Assembly (NCBI RefSeq): GCF_032452875.1
Contig: NC_083885.1
Span: forward strand, 29,119,925-29,183,924
DNA: 64,000 nucleotides
Direction: 5' to 3'
Source of the DNA: Bos javanicus
Lineage: Eukaryota > Chordata > Mammalia > Artiodactyla > Bovidae
A model generated the notes under the pieces. That model made no database searches, had not been told where the DNA came from, and saw only the letters and a program-made list of their open reading frames with translations. Below, one piece after another: positions 22,875-34,295 of this stretch. Numbering within the stretch: the first letter of the stretch is position 1; the number at the start of each line of letters is the position of its first letter. Position numbers and translations under genes: made by a program.

Positions 22875-24019
22875 CAGTTCAGTTCAATTCAGTTCAGTTG
22901 CTCAGTCATGTCTGACTCTTTGTGACCCCATGAATCGCAGCACACCAGACCTCCCTGTCTATCACCAACTCCCGGAGTTCACTCAGACTCAACGTCCATT
23001 GAGTCAGTGATGCTATCCAGCCATCTTATCCTCTGTCATCCCCTTCTCCTCCTGCCCCCAATCCCTCCCAGCATCAGAGTCTTTTCCAATCAGTCAACCC
23101 TTTGCATGAGGTGGCCAAAGTATTGGAGTTTCTCCTTCAGCATCATTCCCTCCAAAGAAATCCCAGGGCTGATCTCCTTCAGAATGGGACTGGTTGGATC
23201 TCCTTGCAGTCCATGGGACTCTCAAGAGTCTTCTCCAGTACCACAGTTCAAAAGCATCAATTCTTCGGTGCTCAGCTTTCTTCACAGTCCAACTCTACAT
23301 CCATACATGAACACTTGAAAAACCACAGCCTTGACTAGACGGAACTTTGTTGGCAAAGTAATGTCTCTGCTTTTGAATATGCTATCTAGGTTGGTCATAA
23401 CTTTCCTTCCAAGGAGTAAGCGTCTTTTAATTTCATGGCTGCAATCACCATCTGCAGTGATTTTGGAGCCCCAAAAATAAAGTCTGACACTGTTTCCACT
23501 GTTTCCCCATCCATTTCCCATGAAGTGATGGGACCGGATGCCATGATCTTCATTTTCCGAATGTTGAGCTTTAAGCCAACTTTTTCACCCTTCACTTTCA
23601 CTTTCATCAAGAGGCTTTTTAGTTCCTCTTCACTTTCTGCCATAAAGGTGGTGTCATCTGCATATCTGAGGTTATTGATATTTCTCCTGGCAATCTTGAT
23701 TCCAGCTTGTGCTTCTGCCAGCCCAGCGTTTCTCATGAAGTTAAATAAGCAGGGTGACAATATACAGCCTTGACGTACTCCTTTTCCTATTTGTCTGTTG
23801 TTCCATGTCCAGTTCTAACTGTTGCTTCCTGATCTGCATATAGGTTTCTTAAGAGGCAGGTCAGGTGCTCTGGTATTCCCATCTCTTTCAGAATTTTCCA
23901 CAGTTTATTGTGATCCACACAGTCAAAGGCTTTGGCATAGGCAATCAAGCAGAAATAGATGTTTTTCTGGAACTCTCCTGCTTTTTCCATGATCCAGCAG
24001 ATGTTGGCATTTTGGTTCC
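22875..24019 (-). mobile_element. BovB, left arm of an inverted pair
   Basis: A 1.15-kb BovB in reverse, from the 3' tail to the start of the polymerase. Minus-strand reading shows YADDTTFMAESEEELKSLLM, so YADD is kept, but two small deletions remove bases near 23735 and 23793. It shares many non-consensus variants with the plus-strand copy at 24835-26003: 'aatcagtcaac' near 23089, 'ccgaatgttgag', 'ttcactttcactttcatc', and 'gcaatcaagcag'. The two therefore look like copies of one another. Confidence 0.93.
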
Positions 24020-24074
24020 TCTAACTATTCTGCCATTAAATTCAGTAGATCATCTGCTGGTTATTTTAAAAATA

Positions 24075-24195
24075 GTTCTACTGCTGCTGCATCGTTTCAG
24101 TCATGTCCGACTCTGTGTGACTTTCTGCTCATGGAGTGTTGCCATATGCATGAAAGTAAAAGTGAAGTCTCTTAGTCCTGTGACTCTTCTGGACA
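24075..24195 (-). mobile_element. Bov-A2 SINE, internally deleted
   Basis: The GCT-repeat end, 'tcagtcatgtccgactctgt' and 'gcatgaaagtaaaagtgaag' follow reversed Bov-A2, but most of one unit is missing and the right end is lost. It lies in the spacer of the BovB inverted pair. Confidence 0.65.
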
Positions 24196-24224
24196 GCCTT
24201 CAGAGGCGTGTACTCCATTTTCTC

Positions 24225-24507
24225 TATTTGGAAGTATTGTTGTTCCATGTCCTTAGTTCTTAACTGTTTCAGCTTAGATCTGGATATAGATTTCCTTCTG
24301 ATAGATAGAGTGCCTCAGACGTCTGACATTGTATCCCATCCCCATTCAGAATTTCTCCTTACAGCTGTGATATGCATCTGAATGCAGAGTTCCAAAGTCA
24401 AAGAGCTTTCAGCAATCAATGCAATCAACAGAATGAAATAGATGTTTTTCTGGAACTCTCCTGCTTTTTCCATGATCCAGCAGATGTTGGCATTTTGGTC
24501 TCTGGTT
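24225..24507 (-). mobile_element. Mosaic BovB fragment
   Basis: The left part (24225-24437) aligns to reversed BovB polymerase sequence only loosely, with extra bases. The right part (24438-24502) is identical over 65 bp to the left arm at 23953-24017. At 24507 it meets plus-strand BovB head to head. The sudden change in divergence suggests gene conversion or template switching. Confidence 0.65.
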
Positions 24508-26003
24508 CAAAGACAAGTGGACTTTAGGAAGCATCACTAGGAACAAAGCTAGTGGAGGTGATGGAATTCCAGTTGAGCTATTCCAAATCCTGAAAGATGA
24601 TGCTGTGAAAGTGCTGCACTCAATATGCCAACACATTTGGAAAAACTCAGCAGTGGCCACAGGACTGGAAAAGGTCAGTTTTCATTCCAATCACAAAAAA
24701 AGGCAATGCCAAAGAATGCTCAAACTGCTGCACAACAGCACTCATCTCACATGCTAGTAACGTAATGCTCGAAATTCTCCAAGCCAGGCTTCAGCGTGAA
24801 CTTCCAGATGTTCAAGCTGGTTTTAGAAAAGGCAGAGGAACCAGAGATCAAATTGCCAACATCTGCTGTATCATGGAAAAAGCAAGAGAGTTCCAGAGAA
24901 ACATCTATTTCTGCTTGATTGCCTATGCCAAAGCCTTTGACTGTGTGGATCACAATAAACTGTGGAAAATTCTGAAAGAGATGGGAATACCAGAGCACCT
25001 GACCTGCCTCTTAAGAAACTTATATGCAGATCAGGAAGCAACAGTTAGAACTGGACATGGGACAAAAGACTGGTTCCAAATAGGAAAAGGAGTACGTCAA
25101 GGCTGTATATTGTCACCCTGCTTATTTAACTTCTATGCAGAGTACATCATGAGAAACGCTGGGCTGGCAGAAGCACAAGCTGGAATCAAGATTGCCGGGA
25201 GAAATATCAATAACCTCAGATATGCAGATGACACCACCTTTACGGCAGAAAGTGAAGAGGAACTCAAAAGCCTCTTGATGAAAGTGAAAGTGGAGGGTGA
25301 AAAAGTTGGCTTAAAGCTCAACATTCGGAAAACGAAGATCATGGCATCCGGTCCCATCACTTCAGGGAAATGGATGGGGAAACAGTGGAAACATTTTCAG
25401 ACTTTATTTTTGGGGGCTCCAAAATCACTGCAGATGGTGATTGCAGCCATGAAATTAAAAGACGCTTACTCCTTGGAAGGAAAGTTATGACCAACCTAGA
25501 TAGCATATTCAAAAGCAGAGACATTACTTTGCCAACAAAGTTCCATCTAGTCAAGGCTGTGGTTTTTCCAGTGTTCATGTATGGATGTGAGAGTTGGACT
25601 GTGAAGAAAGCTGAGCACCGAAGAATTGATGCTTTTGAACTGTGGTACTGGAGAAGACTCTTGAGAGTCCCATGGACTGCAAGGAGATCCAACCAGTCCA
25701 TTCTGAAGGAGATCAGCCCTGGGATTTCTTTGGAGGGAATGATGCTGAAGCAGAAACTCCAATACTTTGGCCACCTCGTGCGAAGAGTTGACTGATTGGA
25801 AAAGACTCTGATGCTGGGAGGGATTGGGGGCAGGAGGAGAAGGGGACAACAGAGGATAAGATGGCTGGATGGCATCACTGACTCAATGGATGTGAGTCTG
25901 AGTGAACTCCGGGAGTTGGTGATGGACAGGGAGGCCTGGAGTGCTGCGATTCATGGGGTCCAAAGATTTGGACATGACTGAGTGACTGAACTGAACTGAA
26001 CTG
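24508..26003 (+). mobile_element. BovB, right arm of an inverted pair
   Basis: A 1.5-kb plus-strand BovB from the linker upstream of the polymerase (about 24525) to the 'ctgaactgaactg' tail. Two overlapping open frames cover most of it, joined by a small frameshift near 25370. The last 1.17 kb is the inverted partner of 22875-24019. The left end meets a minus-strand BovB piece instead of unique DNA. Confidence 0.94.
24765..25490 (+). pseudogene. BovB reverse-transcriptase remnant, 241 codons
   Basis: This frame covers most of the BovB polymerase: ELPDVQAGFRKGRGTRDQ near the start, catalytic aspartate in AFDCVDHNKLW at about residue 59, RQGCILSPCLFNFYAEYIM, and YADDT at about residues 153-157. 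All core residues that I can check are present. It loses the BovB frame near 25370, where the next frame (25370-25795) takes over with GSKITADGDCSHEIKR. The N-terminal endonuclease is missing. No promoter is evident, and it is a dead retrotransposon fragment. Confidence 0.8.
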
Positions 26004-26165
26004 TATATAGTAGTAATGTGTTAGACTGTAAGTTTTAAAACAAAGTCATATCATTGTGTTCTTAAAACACTATATATGCACAAACTACAGTTCATGCCTC
26101 CTCATAAGGGCAAAGAAATTAGAAATAAACATATCATAAAGTTGAATGCAAAAATTAAAAAAAAA
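26004..26165. other. No recognised feature
   Basis: A short AT-rich stretch between BovB and the ancient repeat. Confidence 0.5.
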
Positions 26166-26426
26166 TAATAATCATGCCCATGTAATGAAGCCTCCACAAA
26201 AACCTAGAAACAACTGAGTTCAGAGAGCTTCTGGGTTGGCGAATTCTTAAGAGGTTCTGGGGGAGGTCATGGAAGGTCCTGCTCCTTCCCATCAACCTTG
26301 CCTCACTCATCCATTCTATCTGGATATTCATCTATATACTTTATCACACCCTTTTATAATGAACTAAAGTTAACAAATGATTAAATAAAACAATTTAGGT
26401 GATATTAACTTTAACACCTTATGAAG
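26166..26426 (+). repeat. Ancient LTR-like repeat, piece 2
   Basis: It begins 'aatcatgcccatgtaatgaa', continues with 'gcctccacaaaaacctagaa' and 'cagagagcttctgggttggc', and ends near 'cttttataatgaactaaagt', where the remembered consensus has a polyadenylation-type AATAAA. It follows on from 22640-22822. Confidence 0.55.
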
Positions 26427-26949
26427 TGAAGAAAAGTTATGACCAACCTAGACAGCATATTAAAAAGCAGAGACATTATTTTGCCAGCAAAGTTTCATCT
26501 AGTTAAGGCTATGGTTTTTCCAGTAGTCATGTATGGATGTGAGAGTTGGACTATAAAGAAAGCTGAGTGCCAAAGAATTGATGCTTTTGAACTGTGGTGT
26601 TAAAGAAGATTATTGAGAGTCCCTTGCACTGCAAGGAGATCCAACCAGTCCATCCTAAAGGAGATCAGTCATGGGTGTTCATTGGAAGAACTGATGCTGA
26701 AGCTGAAACTCCAGTACTTTGGCCACCTGATGTGAAGAGCTGACTCATTTGAAAAGACCCTGAAGCTGGAAAAGATTGAAGGAGGGAGGAGAAGGGGACG
26801 ACAGAGGATGAGATGGTTGGATGGCATCACTGACTCGATGGACATTGGTTTGGGTGAACTCTGGGAGTTGGTGATGGACAGGGAGGCCTGGCGTGCTGCG
26901 GTTCATGGGGTCACCAAGAGTCGGACAGGACTGAGTGACTGAACTGAAC
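26427..26949 (+). mobile_element. BovB 3' fragment
   Basis: The last 520 bp of BovB on the plus strand, starting at the 'aaaagttatgaccaacctag' block. A 7-bp flanking repeat, tatgaag, lies at 26420-26426 and 26950-26956. It interrupts the ancient repeat. Confidence 0.93.
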
Positions 26950-26956
26950 TATGAAG

Positions 26957-27244
26957 CATACCATGTCCTTTCAGAGAACTGCAAAATGAGGGAGAAGAAA
27001 GGACACTTTTATAGCATAAAGAAAAAATAGGAGACAAATAGAAAATATCTCATTGGCTAGGTCCACATAGTCAACTGTGTTTGGGGTGAGGATACCCACA
27101 ATTGACTTTGTATTTGGGGAATGGCTGCCTGGACATCCTGTGTTTCTGGTCAAAGGGAGCTTTTGCAAGGATATGAAAATGCTGTAAGTTTCAGTTTTCT
27201 GACGTGGCACCCAGGACTGGAGCAGTTCCATACTGGGCCTAGAA
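26957..27244. other. Unrecognised; possibly LTR-like
   Basis: Sequence of higher GC content than its surroundings, with 'gacgtggcacccaggactgg' near 27200. It separates two pieces of the ancient repeat, so it may be a further insertion or an internal part. I could not assign it. Confidence 0.3.
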
Positions 27245-27640
27245 ATTCATGTCAACACTGGTAAATGTAAGTAAACTGTATTAGTGAGTTCTGTGAACTG
27301 TTCTGGAAAGCTAATCAAACCCAGGGAGACAGTCATTGGAGCCTCTGGTCTGTAGCCAGTTGGTAGGAAGCAAAGGGGACTACATGGGCTTGCAGTTGGC
27401 ATCTGACGTGGGGCAGATTGGAGGAGAGGAGAGGCAGTCTTGGGGGGAATGAGCCTCTAAACTGTGGAGTCTCTGACTATCTCCAGATAGAGAGTGTCAA
27501 ACTGAGTTAAATTGTTGGATCCCCAGCTGGGATCTTGGAGAATTGGCAGGTTTGAGGAAAACCCAACACCCTTGGACTGGAAGTAAAGTGTTGCTATGAG
27601 AGTAGTGTTCTTTATGAGTAAAAAAATGAGACAACACAGG
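27245..27640 (+). repeat. Ancient LTR-like repeat, piece 3
   Basis: The words 'gagttctgtgaactgttctg', 'gggcttgcagttggcatctg', 'gactatctccagatagagag' and 'actgagttaaattgttggat' follow the end of the same remembered repeat in order. Confidence 0.55.
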
Positions 27641-28790
27641 ACAGAAAGACTCACAGGCAGAAAACTGAGTTCCTCAAGTTCAGCCTGGTTGTAATGAATG
27701 TTGAGTAAACACTGAATGGATGGGATGAAGAAAGGCTAGATGGTTAACTTGGTCCAGTAACAGAAAACCATGATTCCCTAGCTCTTCTATTTTGATTTTA
27801 ACATTTCAAGTAAATATTCCTAAAATTTTCTCATTATTTTTCTTTGCTATCAGACAATGAGTCTTGCATTTTAGTTCTGATCTAAGTGATAAAATATGAA
27901 TATTTAATTTAGTGCTTCATTTTTACTTCAAATTGAAAGGAAATAACAGCCTTTTAAATGAAGAATAAAATTATTTATAAACACCCCCCTCATGCACACA
28001 TGTTGGACACTGTTTATTTCTCAAAGTTCTTACTGATTTTTTCAGAAGTAAGATAAACATTCTTACTTTGTTAACAAATATTGGATTGGGATTTTATTTT
28101 ACCCAAACTAAGATTTAGTAGCATGAAATAATTATAAGCATATTTTGAAGGTACCCTGCTAGCAATCTTTCTTTAGTACATGGTCCTAGAAGTTTCCAAC
28201 AGGCATATCTTGAGAACATAATTAAAAGAATATCTATGGGGAAAAGTGATTTCTCCAATGAAATGAGTCTTTTTTCCATTGGCCATATGCTCCCACAGCT
28301 TGGTGACTTCAGGAAATTGAAGATGGCACAAACTTAGTGTAAATTAATACCAGAAAGGAGAGGATCTAGGTAAGATATTTTCCTTTCAATCATAGCTTGT
28401 CTACAGTTCTGCCCTCTTGCTTCGCAGAAGCATGGGGTCCCTCCTGCCATGGTTTTGAGGATGCTAAGAGAAGAATGTAGTTTGGAAGAGAGAGGTGCTG
28501 AGTCTGGCACAGCTCAGGACCATCTGCTCACTCTTGGAATCCACAGATGTTCTATACCAAAAAACTGTGTAAGTTAAGAATTAACATGCTCAGTGGGCAC
28601 TCAGAGCCCCACCTGGTGGAACATCTCTGTGGGCAGGTTGTGGCAGGGTGACAAGGAAGGCAGCCCCCTGCTGGTCCTGATGCAGGGGGGACTTTGAAAG
28701 GGAAAGAGTCTCTCACTTCCTTGAACAGTCTACTTTGCCAGTAAGCACATCTGAATGACTTGAGCTAAGAAGCAAATTGCACACCATGGA
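27641..28790. other. No recognised feature
   Basis: The left half is AT-rich. 28390-28740 is more GC-rich and unique-looking, with no open frame of note. Confidence 0.5.
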
Positions 28791-28794
28791 GAGA

Positions 28795-28935
28795 GTAAAG
28801 TATGGTGGAATGAGCATTGGACAATGAATCCAAAATATTTGGCCACTGCTCCTGGCTCTGTCACTAACTCTCTTTGTGACCTTGAGGAGGTCATATAACT
28901 TCTCTATGCCTTCACTTTTCTATCTAAAAAATCAC
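28795..28935 (+). repeat. MIR SINE relic
   Basis: A clear MIR 5' half: 'gctcctggctctgtcactaa', 'ctctttgtgaccttgaggag', 'tataacttctctatgcctt'. Confidence 0.8.
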
Positions 28936-29216
28936 CAGTCTTTTTATTCTGTACTTTCCAGAAGAATTTTTTTTCTTTATCTTTTTGAACTTCAATTGTG
29001 TAATCTCTTCGTCTAGAATGTCTTGGGGGTCTGATAAGCCCCACATCCCATGATAAGAAATAAATAGAAATAGCTAGCATCATAATTTTGTTAAAACTGG
29101 TTTTGTTCTGATCTCTGTTCAGAAAGCTTTCTTTAAAAGAAAGCATATCATCTGATGTTTTGATAATAATAAATACAATGAATGCTGAAATATTTGGTAC
29201 TCTAAAATATAAATAT

Positions 29217-29426
29217 TTGTGTGTGTTAGTTGTTTAGTCATGTCCGACTCTTTGTGACCTCACGGACTGTAGCCTGCCAAGCTCCTCAGTCCATGGAATT
29301 CTCCAGGTGAGGACACTGGAATGGGTTTCCATTTCCTCCTCCAGGGGATCTTCCCAACCCATGGATCAAACCCAGGTCTCCTGCATTGCAGGTAGATTCT
29401 TTACTATTTGAACTACCTTGTAAGCC
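29217..29426 (-). mobile_element. Bov-tA SINE
   Basis: A minus-strand Bov-tA with a 15-bp target-site duplication holding one mismatch (ctaaaatataaatat / ctaaaatatagatat) at 29202-29216 and 29427-29441. Confidence 0.93.
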
Positions 29427-29441
29427 CTAAAATATAGATAT

Positions 29442-30080
29442 AATAAAAGTAATTTACTATGTATATTTTATTCTCACTATAAATAAGTGATTTTTTTTAC
29501 TAGTTCATCATTTCTTGAATCTAATGTTTACAATAATAGAATGAAATAGAAAGCAAGCAACACAGCCTGTCCCCTCTTCTGGTTATATTTGTGTCCTGTA
29601 TCAAAACATTCACTGAGTGAAAGACAGCCTCAACTATGTTGGTTATTTAGTTTGAATTTTCTTACATGTGTATGCTGGCACTCTAGCTATTGATTTAGTC
29701 ATGTTTTAATATATAAAGGGAGGCCATAACTTGTTAAAGATGATCCTGACTTACTTAGAGTTGTGAGGAATCAAAAGGAGGTTCTATTAGAAGCCTTTAC
29801 TGCATTGTCATGGTGAACCATATATAGAATGGATTCACATTGGCAGTATAGGTGATACAGGAAGGGGCGCTCTTGATTCTGATTCCTCCTGAGATCACGT
29901 ATATCTGACTGATAGATTGGTTAGTCTGCACAGTACTAATTATAGAGGATGGCAGTAGAAGCTGTCCTGGGGAAACATGTAGGATACGTGTAATATTTTA
30001 CCCTTATTGTAAAATAAGCTGAGTTTCAGAAGTTGTGCAATATTGCTAATTTAACTAATGTCTCATTGCACTTTGCATTC
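29442..30080. other. No recognised feature
   Basis: No gene or nameable repeat seen. Confidence 0.5.
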
Positions 30081-30084
30081 TTGC

Positions 30085-30185
30085 TTCTAAAATTGGAATA
30101 AATAGTATGCCAGCACCAGAAAGCTTGTTGTGATGATTTTTAAAATGAGATCATTCATTAAAGTGCTTACCATAGTGCTACCTAA
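30085..30185 (+). repeat. MIR SINE relic
   Basis: The MIR 3' half: 'ttctaaaattggaataaata', then 'attaaagtgcttaccatagt'. Confidence 0.55.
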
Positions 30186-30814
30186 AAATTAACTTTGTGG
30201 TACTGGTTGTCGGCCAGATTGCTAAAAGAATCTTTTCTGACTTCCTATAAGGTATTGTCTAAGTAACTCACTGTTTGATTAAGCATTTATTACATTGACT
30301 TGGAGGGATTCCCACAAAAATAAGATGCTGAGATATAGATTAAGTGCAAGTCACTGATTTGATAAATCGTTCCTAAAGCACCAGGAGGAGAGTGGGAAAG
30401 TTAGACAGGGAAGAAAAGGAAAGCAATGTAGAGTATGTTAATGAGCAGGTACACTTATGGGCAACTGGGGCTCATTCTCATTGCCTACTTCTAGTAGATC
30501 TTATGGCATGCTCCTCAGAGGTGTCCCTTGCAGTAAGTAAATATACGTTTGGTTTCCCTTTTCTCAATGACAGAGGGCTGATGCCTGGGTGGTATTAACT
30601 TCTAGGCACTTCCATCCTGCTCAGTTTCCTGTGGAGGAAATTACAGGAGGATACCTTAGCCAGTTGAGTACCATGGTTCCATGCTGTGGTTGACACTTAC
30701 TACCATGATGAATGTATCCATTTAATCAACTCCTGTGAAAGGAAGCAATCCTTTCACAATGCATGTACAAAATCACATTATACACTCCAAATATCTCGCA
30801 GTTTTATTTGTCCA
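30186..30814. other. No recognised feature
   Basis: It holds a 68-codon frame at 30392-30598 with no recognisable motif. I do not call a gene. Confidence 0.5.
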
Positions 30815-33800
30815 TTCAGTTCAGTTCAGTTCAGTCCCTTAGTTGCGTTCAGCTCTTTGCGACACCATGGACTACAGCATGCCAGGCTTCCCTGTCCATC
30901 ACCAGCTCCCAGAGTTAGCTCAAACTCATGTCCACCGAATTGGTGATGCCATCCAACCATCTCATCCCCTTCTGCTCCTGCCTTCCAACTTTCCCAGCAT
31001 CAGGGATTTTCCAGTGAGTCAGTTCTTCACATCAGGCAGCCAAAGTATTGGAGTTTCAGCTTCAGCATCAGTCCTTCCAATGAGTATTCAGGACTGATTT
31101 CCTTTAGGATGGACTGGTTGGATCTCCTTGTAATCCAAGGGACTCACAAGAGTCTTCTCCAACACCACAGTTCAAAAGCATCAATTTTTCAGTGCTCAGC
31201 TTTCTTTATAGTCCAACTCTCACATCCATTCGTGACTACTGGAAAAAACGTAGCTTTGACTAGATGAACCTTTGTTGGCAAACTAATGTCTCTGCTTTTT
31301 AAATTTCTGGGTTGGTCACAGCTTTTCTTCCAAGGAGCAAACATCTTTTAATCTCATGGCTGCAGTCAACATCTGCAGTGGATTTGGAGTCCAAGAAAAT
31401 AAAATCTGTCACTTTTTGCATTGTCTCCCCATTTATTTGCCACGACGTGATGGGAACAGATGCCATGATCTTCATTTTTTGGATGTTGAGTTTTAAGCAA
31501 ACTTTATCACTCTCCTCTTTCACTTTCATCAAGAGGCTCTTTAGTTCTTCACTTTCTGCCGTCAGGGTGGTGTCATCTGCATATCTGAGGTTATTGATAT
31601 TTCTCCTGGCAATCATGATTCCAGCTTGTGCTTCATCCAGTCTGGCATTTTGCATAATATAGTCTGCATAGAAGTTAAGTAAGTAGGGTGACACTACACA
31701 GCCTTGATGTACTCCTTTCCCAATTTGGAACCAGTCCATTGTTCCATGTCCGGTTCTAACTGTTGCTTCTTTAACTGCATATGAATTTCTTAGGAGGCAG
31801 GTAAAGTGGTCTGGTATTCCCATCTCTCTAAGAAATTTCCATGTTTTGTTGTGATCCACAAAGTCAAAGACTTTGGCATAGTCAATAAAGCAGAAATAGA
31901 TGTTTTTCTGGAATGCTCTTGCTTTTCCAATGATCCAACAGATGTTGGTAATTTGATCTCTAATTCCTCTACCTTTTCTAAATCCAGCTTGAACATCTGG
32001 AAGTTCTTAGTTCAGTACTGCTGAAGCCTTGCTTGGAGAATTTTGAGCATTACTTTGCTAGAGTGTGAGATGAGTACAAGTGTGTGGTAGTTTGAACATT
32101 CTTTGGCATTCCCTTTCTTTGGGATTGGAATGAAAAATGACCTTTTCCAGTCCTGCAGCCACTGCTGAGTTTTCCAAATTTGCTGGCATATTGAGTGTAG
32201 CACTTTCATAGCCTCATCTTTTAGGATTTGAAATAGCTCAACTGGAATTCCATCACCTCCACTAGCTTTGTTCCTAGTGATGCTTCCTAAAGCCCACTTG
32301 TCTTTGGACTCCAGGATGTCTGGCTCTAGGTGAGTGATGACACCACCATGGATATCTGGGTCATTAAAGTCTCTTATGTAGAGTTCTTCTATGTATTCTT
32401 GCCATCTCTTCTGCTTCTGTTATGTCCATACCGTTTCTGTCCTTTATTGTGCCCATTTTTGCATGAAATGTTTCCTAGAGTTCAGTTCAGTTCAGTTGCT
32501 CAGTCATGTCCGACTCTTTGTGACCCCATGGACCACAGCATGCCAGGCCTCCCTGTCCATCACCAACTCCCAAAGTCCACCCAAACTCATGTCCATTGAG
32601 TCAGTGATGCCATCCAACCATCTCATCCTCTGTCGTCCCCTTCTCCTCCTGCTCTCAATCTTTCCCAGCTTCAGAGTCTTTTCAAATGAGTCAGCTCTTC
32701 GAATCAGGTGGCCAAAGTATTGGAGTTTCAGCTTCAACATCAGTCCTACCAATGAACACCCAGGACTGATCTCATTTAGGATGGACTGGTTGGATCTCCT
32801 CGCAGTCCAAGGGACTCTCAAGAGTCTTCTCCAACACCACAGTTCAAAAGCATCAATTCTTTGGCCCTCAGCTTTCTTTATAGTCCAACTCTCACATCCA
32901 TACATGACCACTGGAAAAACCATAGCCTTGACTAGACAGACCTTTGTGTAAAAAGTAATGTCTCTGCTTCTTAATATTCTTGAAGAGATCTCTAGTCCTT
33001 CCCACTTGATTGTTTTCCTCTATTTCTTTGCATTGATCACTAAAGAAGGCTTTCTTATCTCTCTGTGCTATTCTTTGAAACTCTGCATTCACATGGTCAT
33101 ATCTTTCCTTTTTCCTTTGCCTTTAGCTTCTCTTCTTTTCTCAGCTATTTGTAAGACCTCCTCAGATAAAAATTTTGCTTTTTTGCATTTGTTTTTCTCT
33201 GGGATGGTTGATCACTGCCTTCTGTACAATGTCACAAACCTCTGTCCATATTTCTTTAGGTACTCCATCCATCAGATCTAATCCCTTGAATCTATTTGTC
33301 ACTTCCACTGAAAGGGATATGATTTAGGTCATATGTGAATGGTGTAGTGGTTTTCCCTTCTTTCCTCAATTTATGTCTGAATTTGGCAATAAGGAGTTCA
33401 TGATCTGAGCCACAGTCAGCTCCTGGTCTTGTTTTTGCTGACTGTATAGAGCTTCTCCACCTTAAACTGCAAAGAATATAATCAATCTAATTTTGGTATT
33501 GACCATCTGGTGATGTCCATGTATAGCATCGTCACTTGTGTTGATGGAAGTTGATGTTTGCTATGATTAGTGTGTTCTTTTGGTAAAACTCTGTTAACCC
33601 TTGTCCTACTTTATCTTGTACTCCAAGACCAAACGTGCCTGTTACTTCAGTATTTCTGGACTTCCTACTTTTGCATTCCAGACTCCTATGATAAAAAGGA
33701 CATCTTTTTTTGGTGTTAGTTCTAGAAGGTCTTGTAGGTCTTCATAGAATGGTTCAACCTGCATTACTGGTTGAGGCACAGACTTGGGTTACTGTGATAG

Positions 33801-34295
33801 TGAATGGTTTGCCTTGGAAATGGACAGAGGTCATTCTGTCATTTTTCAGATTGTACCCAAGTACTGCGTTTCAGACCTTTTGTTGACCCTGAGGGCTATT
33901 CCATATCTTCTAAGGGATTCTTCCCATAATAGTAGATATAATGGTCATCTGAATTAAATTCACTCACTCCACTTCGTTTTAGTTCACTGATTCCTAAAAT
34001 GTCAATGTTCACACTTGCCATCTCCTATTTGACCACTTCCAAGTTATTCATGGACCTAACATTCAAGATTCCTATGCAATATTGTTCTTTAAAGCATCAA
34101 ACTTCACTTCCATCACCAGTCACATCCACAACTGGGCATTGTTTTCACTTTGCCTCTGTCTCTTCATTCTTTCTGGAGTTATTTCTCCACTCTTCTCCAG
34201 TAGCATATTGGGCACCTAATGACCTGGAGAGTTCATCTTTCTGTGTTGTATCTTTTTGCCTTTTCCTACTATTCATGGGATTCTTATACCTCAAT
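30815..34295 (-). mobile_element. Nearly full-length BovB LINE, interrupted
   Basis: A minus-strand BovB covering the 3' end (left), reverse transcriptase, linker, and the apurinic-type endonuclease region (33000-34290), missing only the 5' UTR. Minus-strand reading gives QGCVVSPYLLNFYADYIM and YADDTTLTAESEELKSL (31299-31859), plus MNAEFQRIAQRDKKAF just upstream of the polymerase. Frameshifts and stops are common, especially in the endonuclease part. A second BovB sits inside it at 32479-32972. The right end near 34295 is uncertain, and I saw no clear target-site duplication. Confidence 0.93.
32479..32972 (-). mobile_element. BovB 3' fragment nested in BovB
   Basis: A young-looking 490-bp BovB 3' end in the same orientation as its host. 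Its minus-strand frame is open for 139 codons to the BovB end. The host reads 'catgaaatgtttcct' on the left and 'aatattcttgaagag' on the right. About 10 bp of host between them are missing, so the insertion seems to have removed bases rather than duplicated them. Confidence 0.9.
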
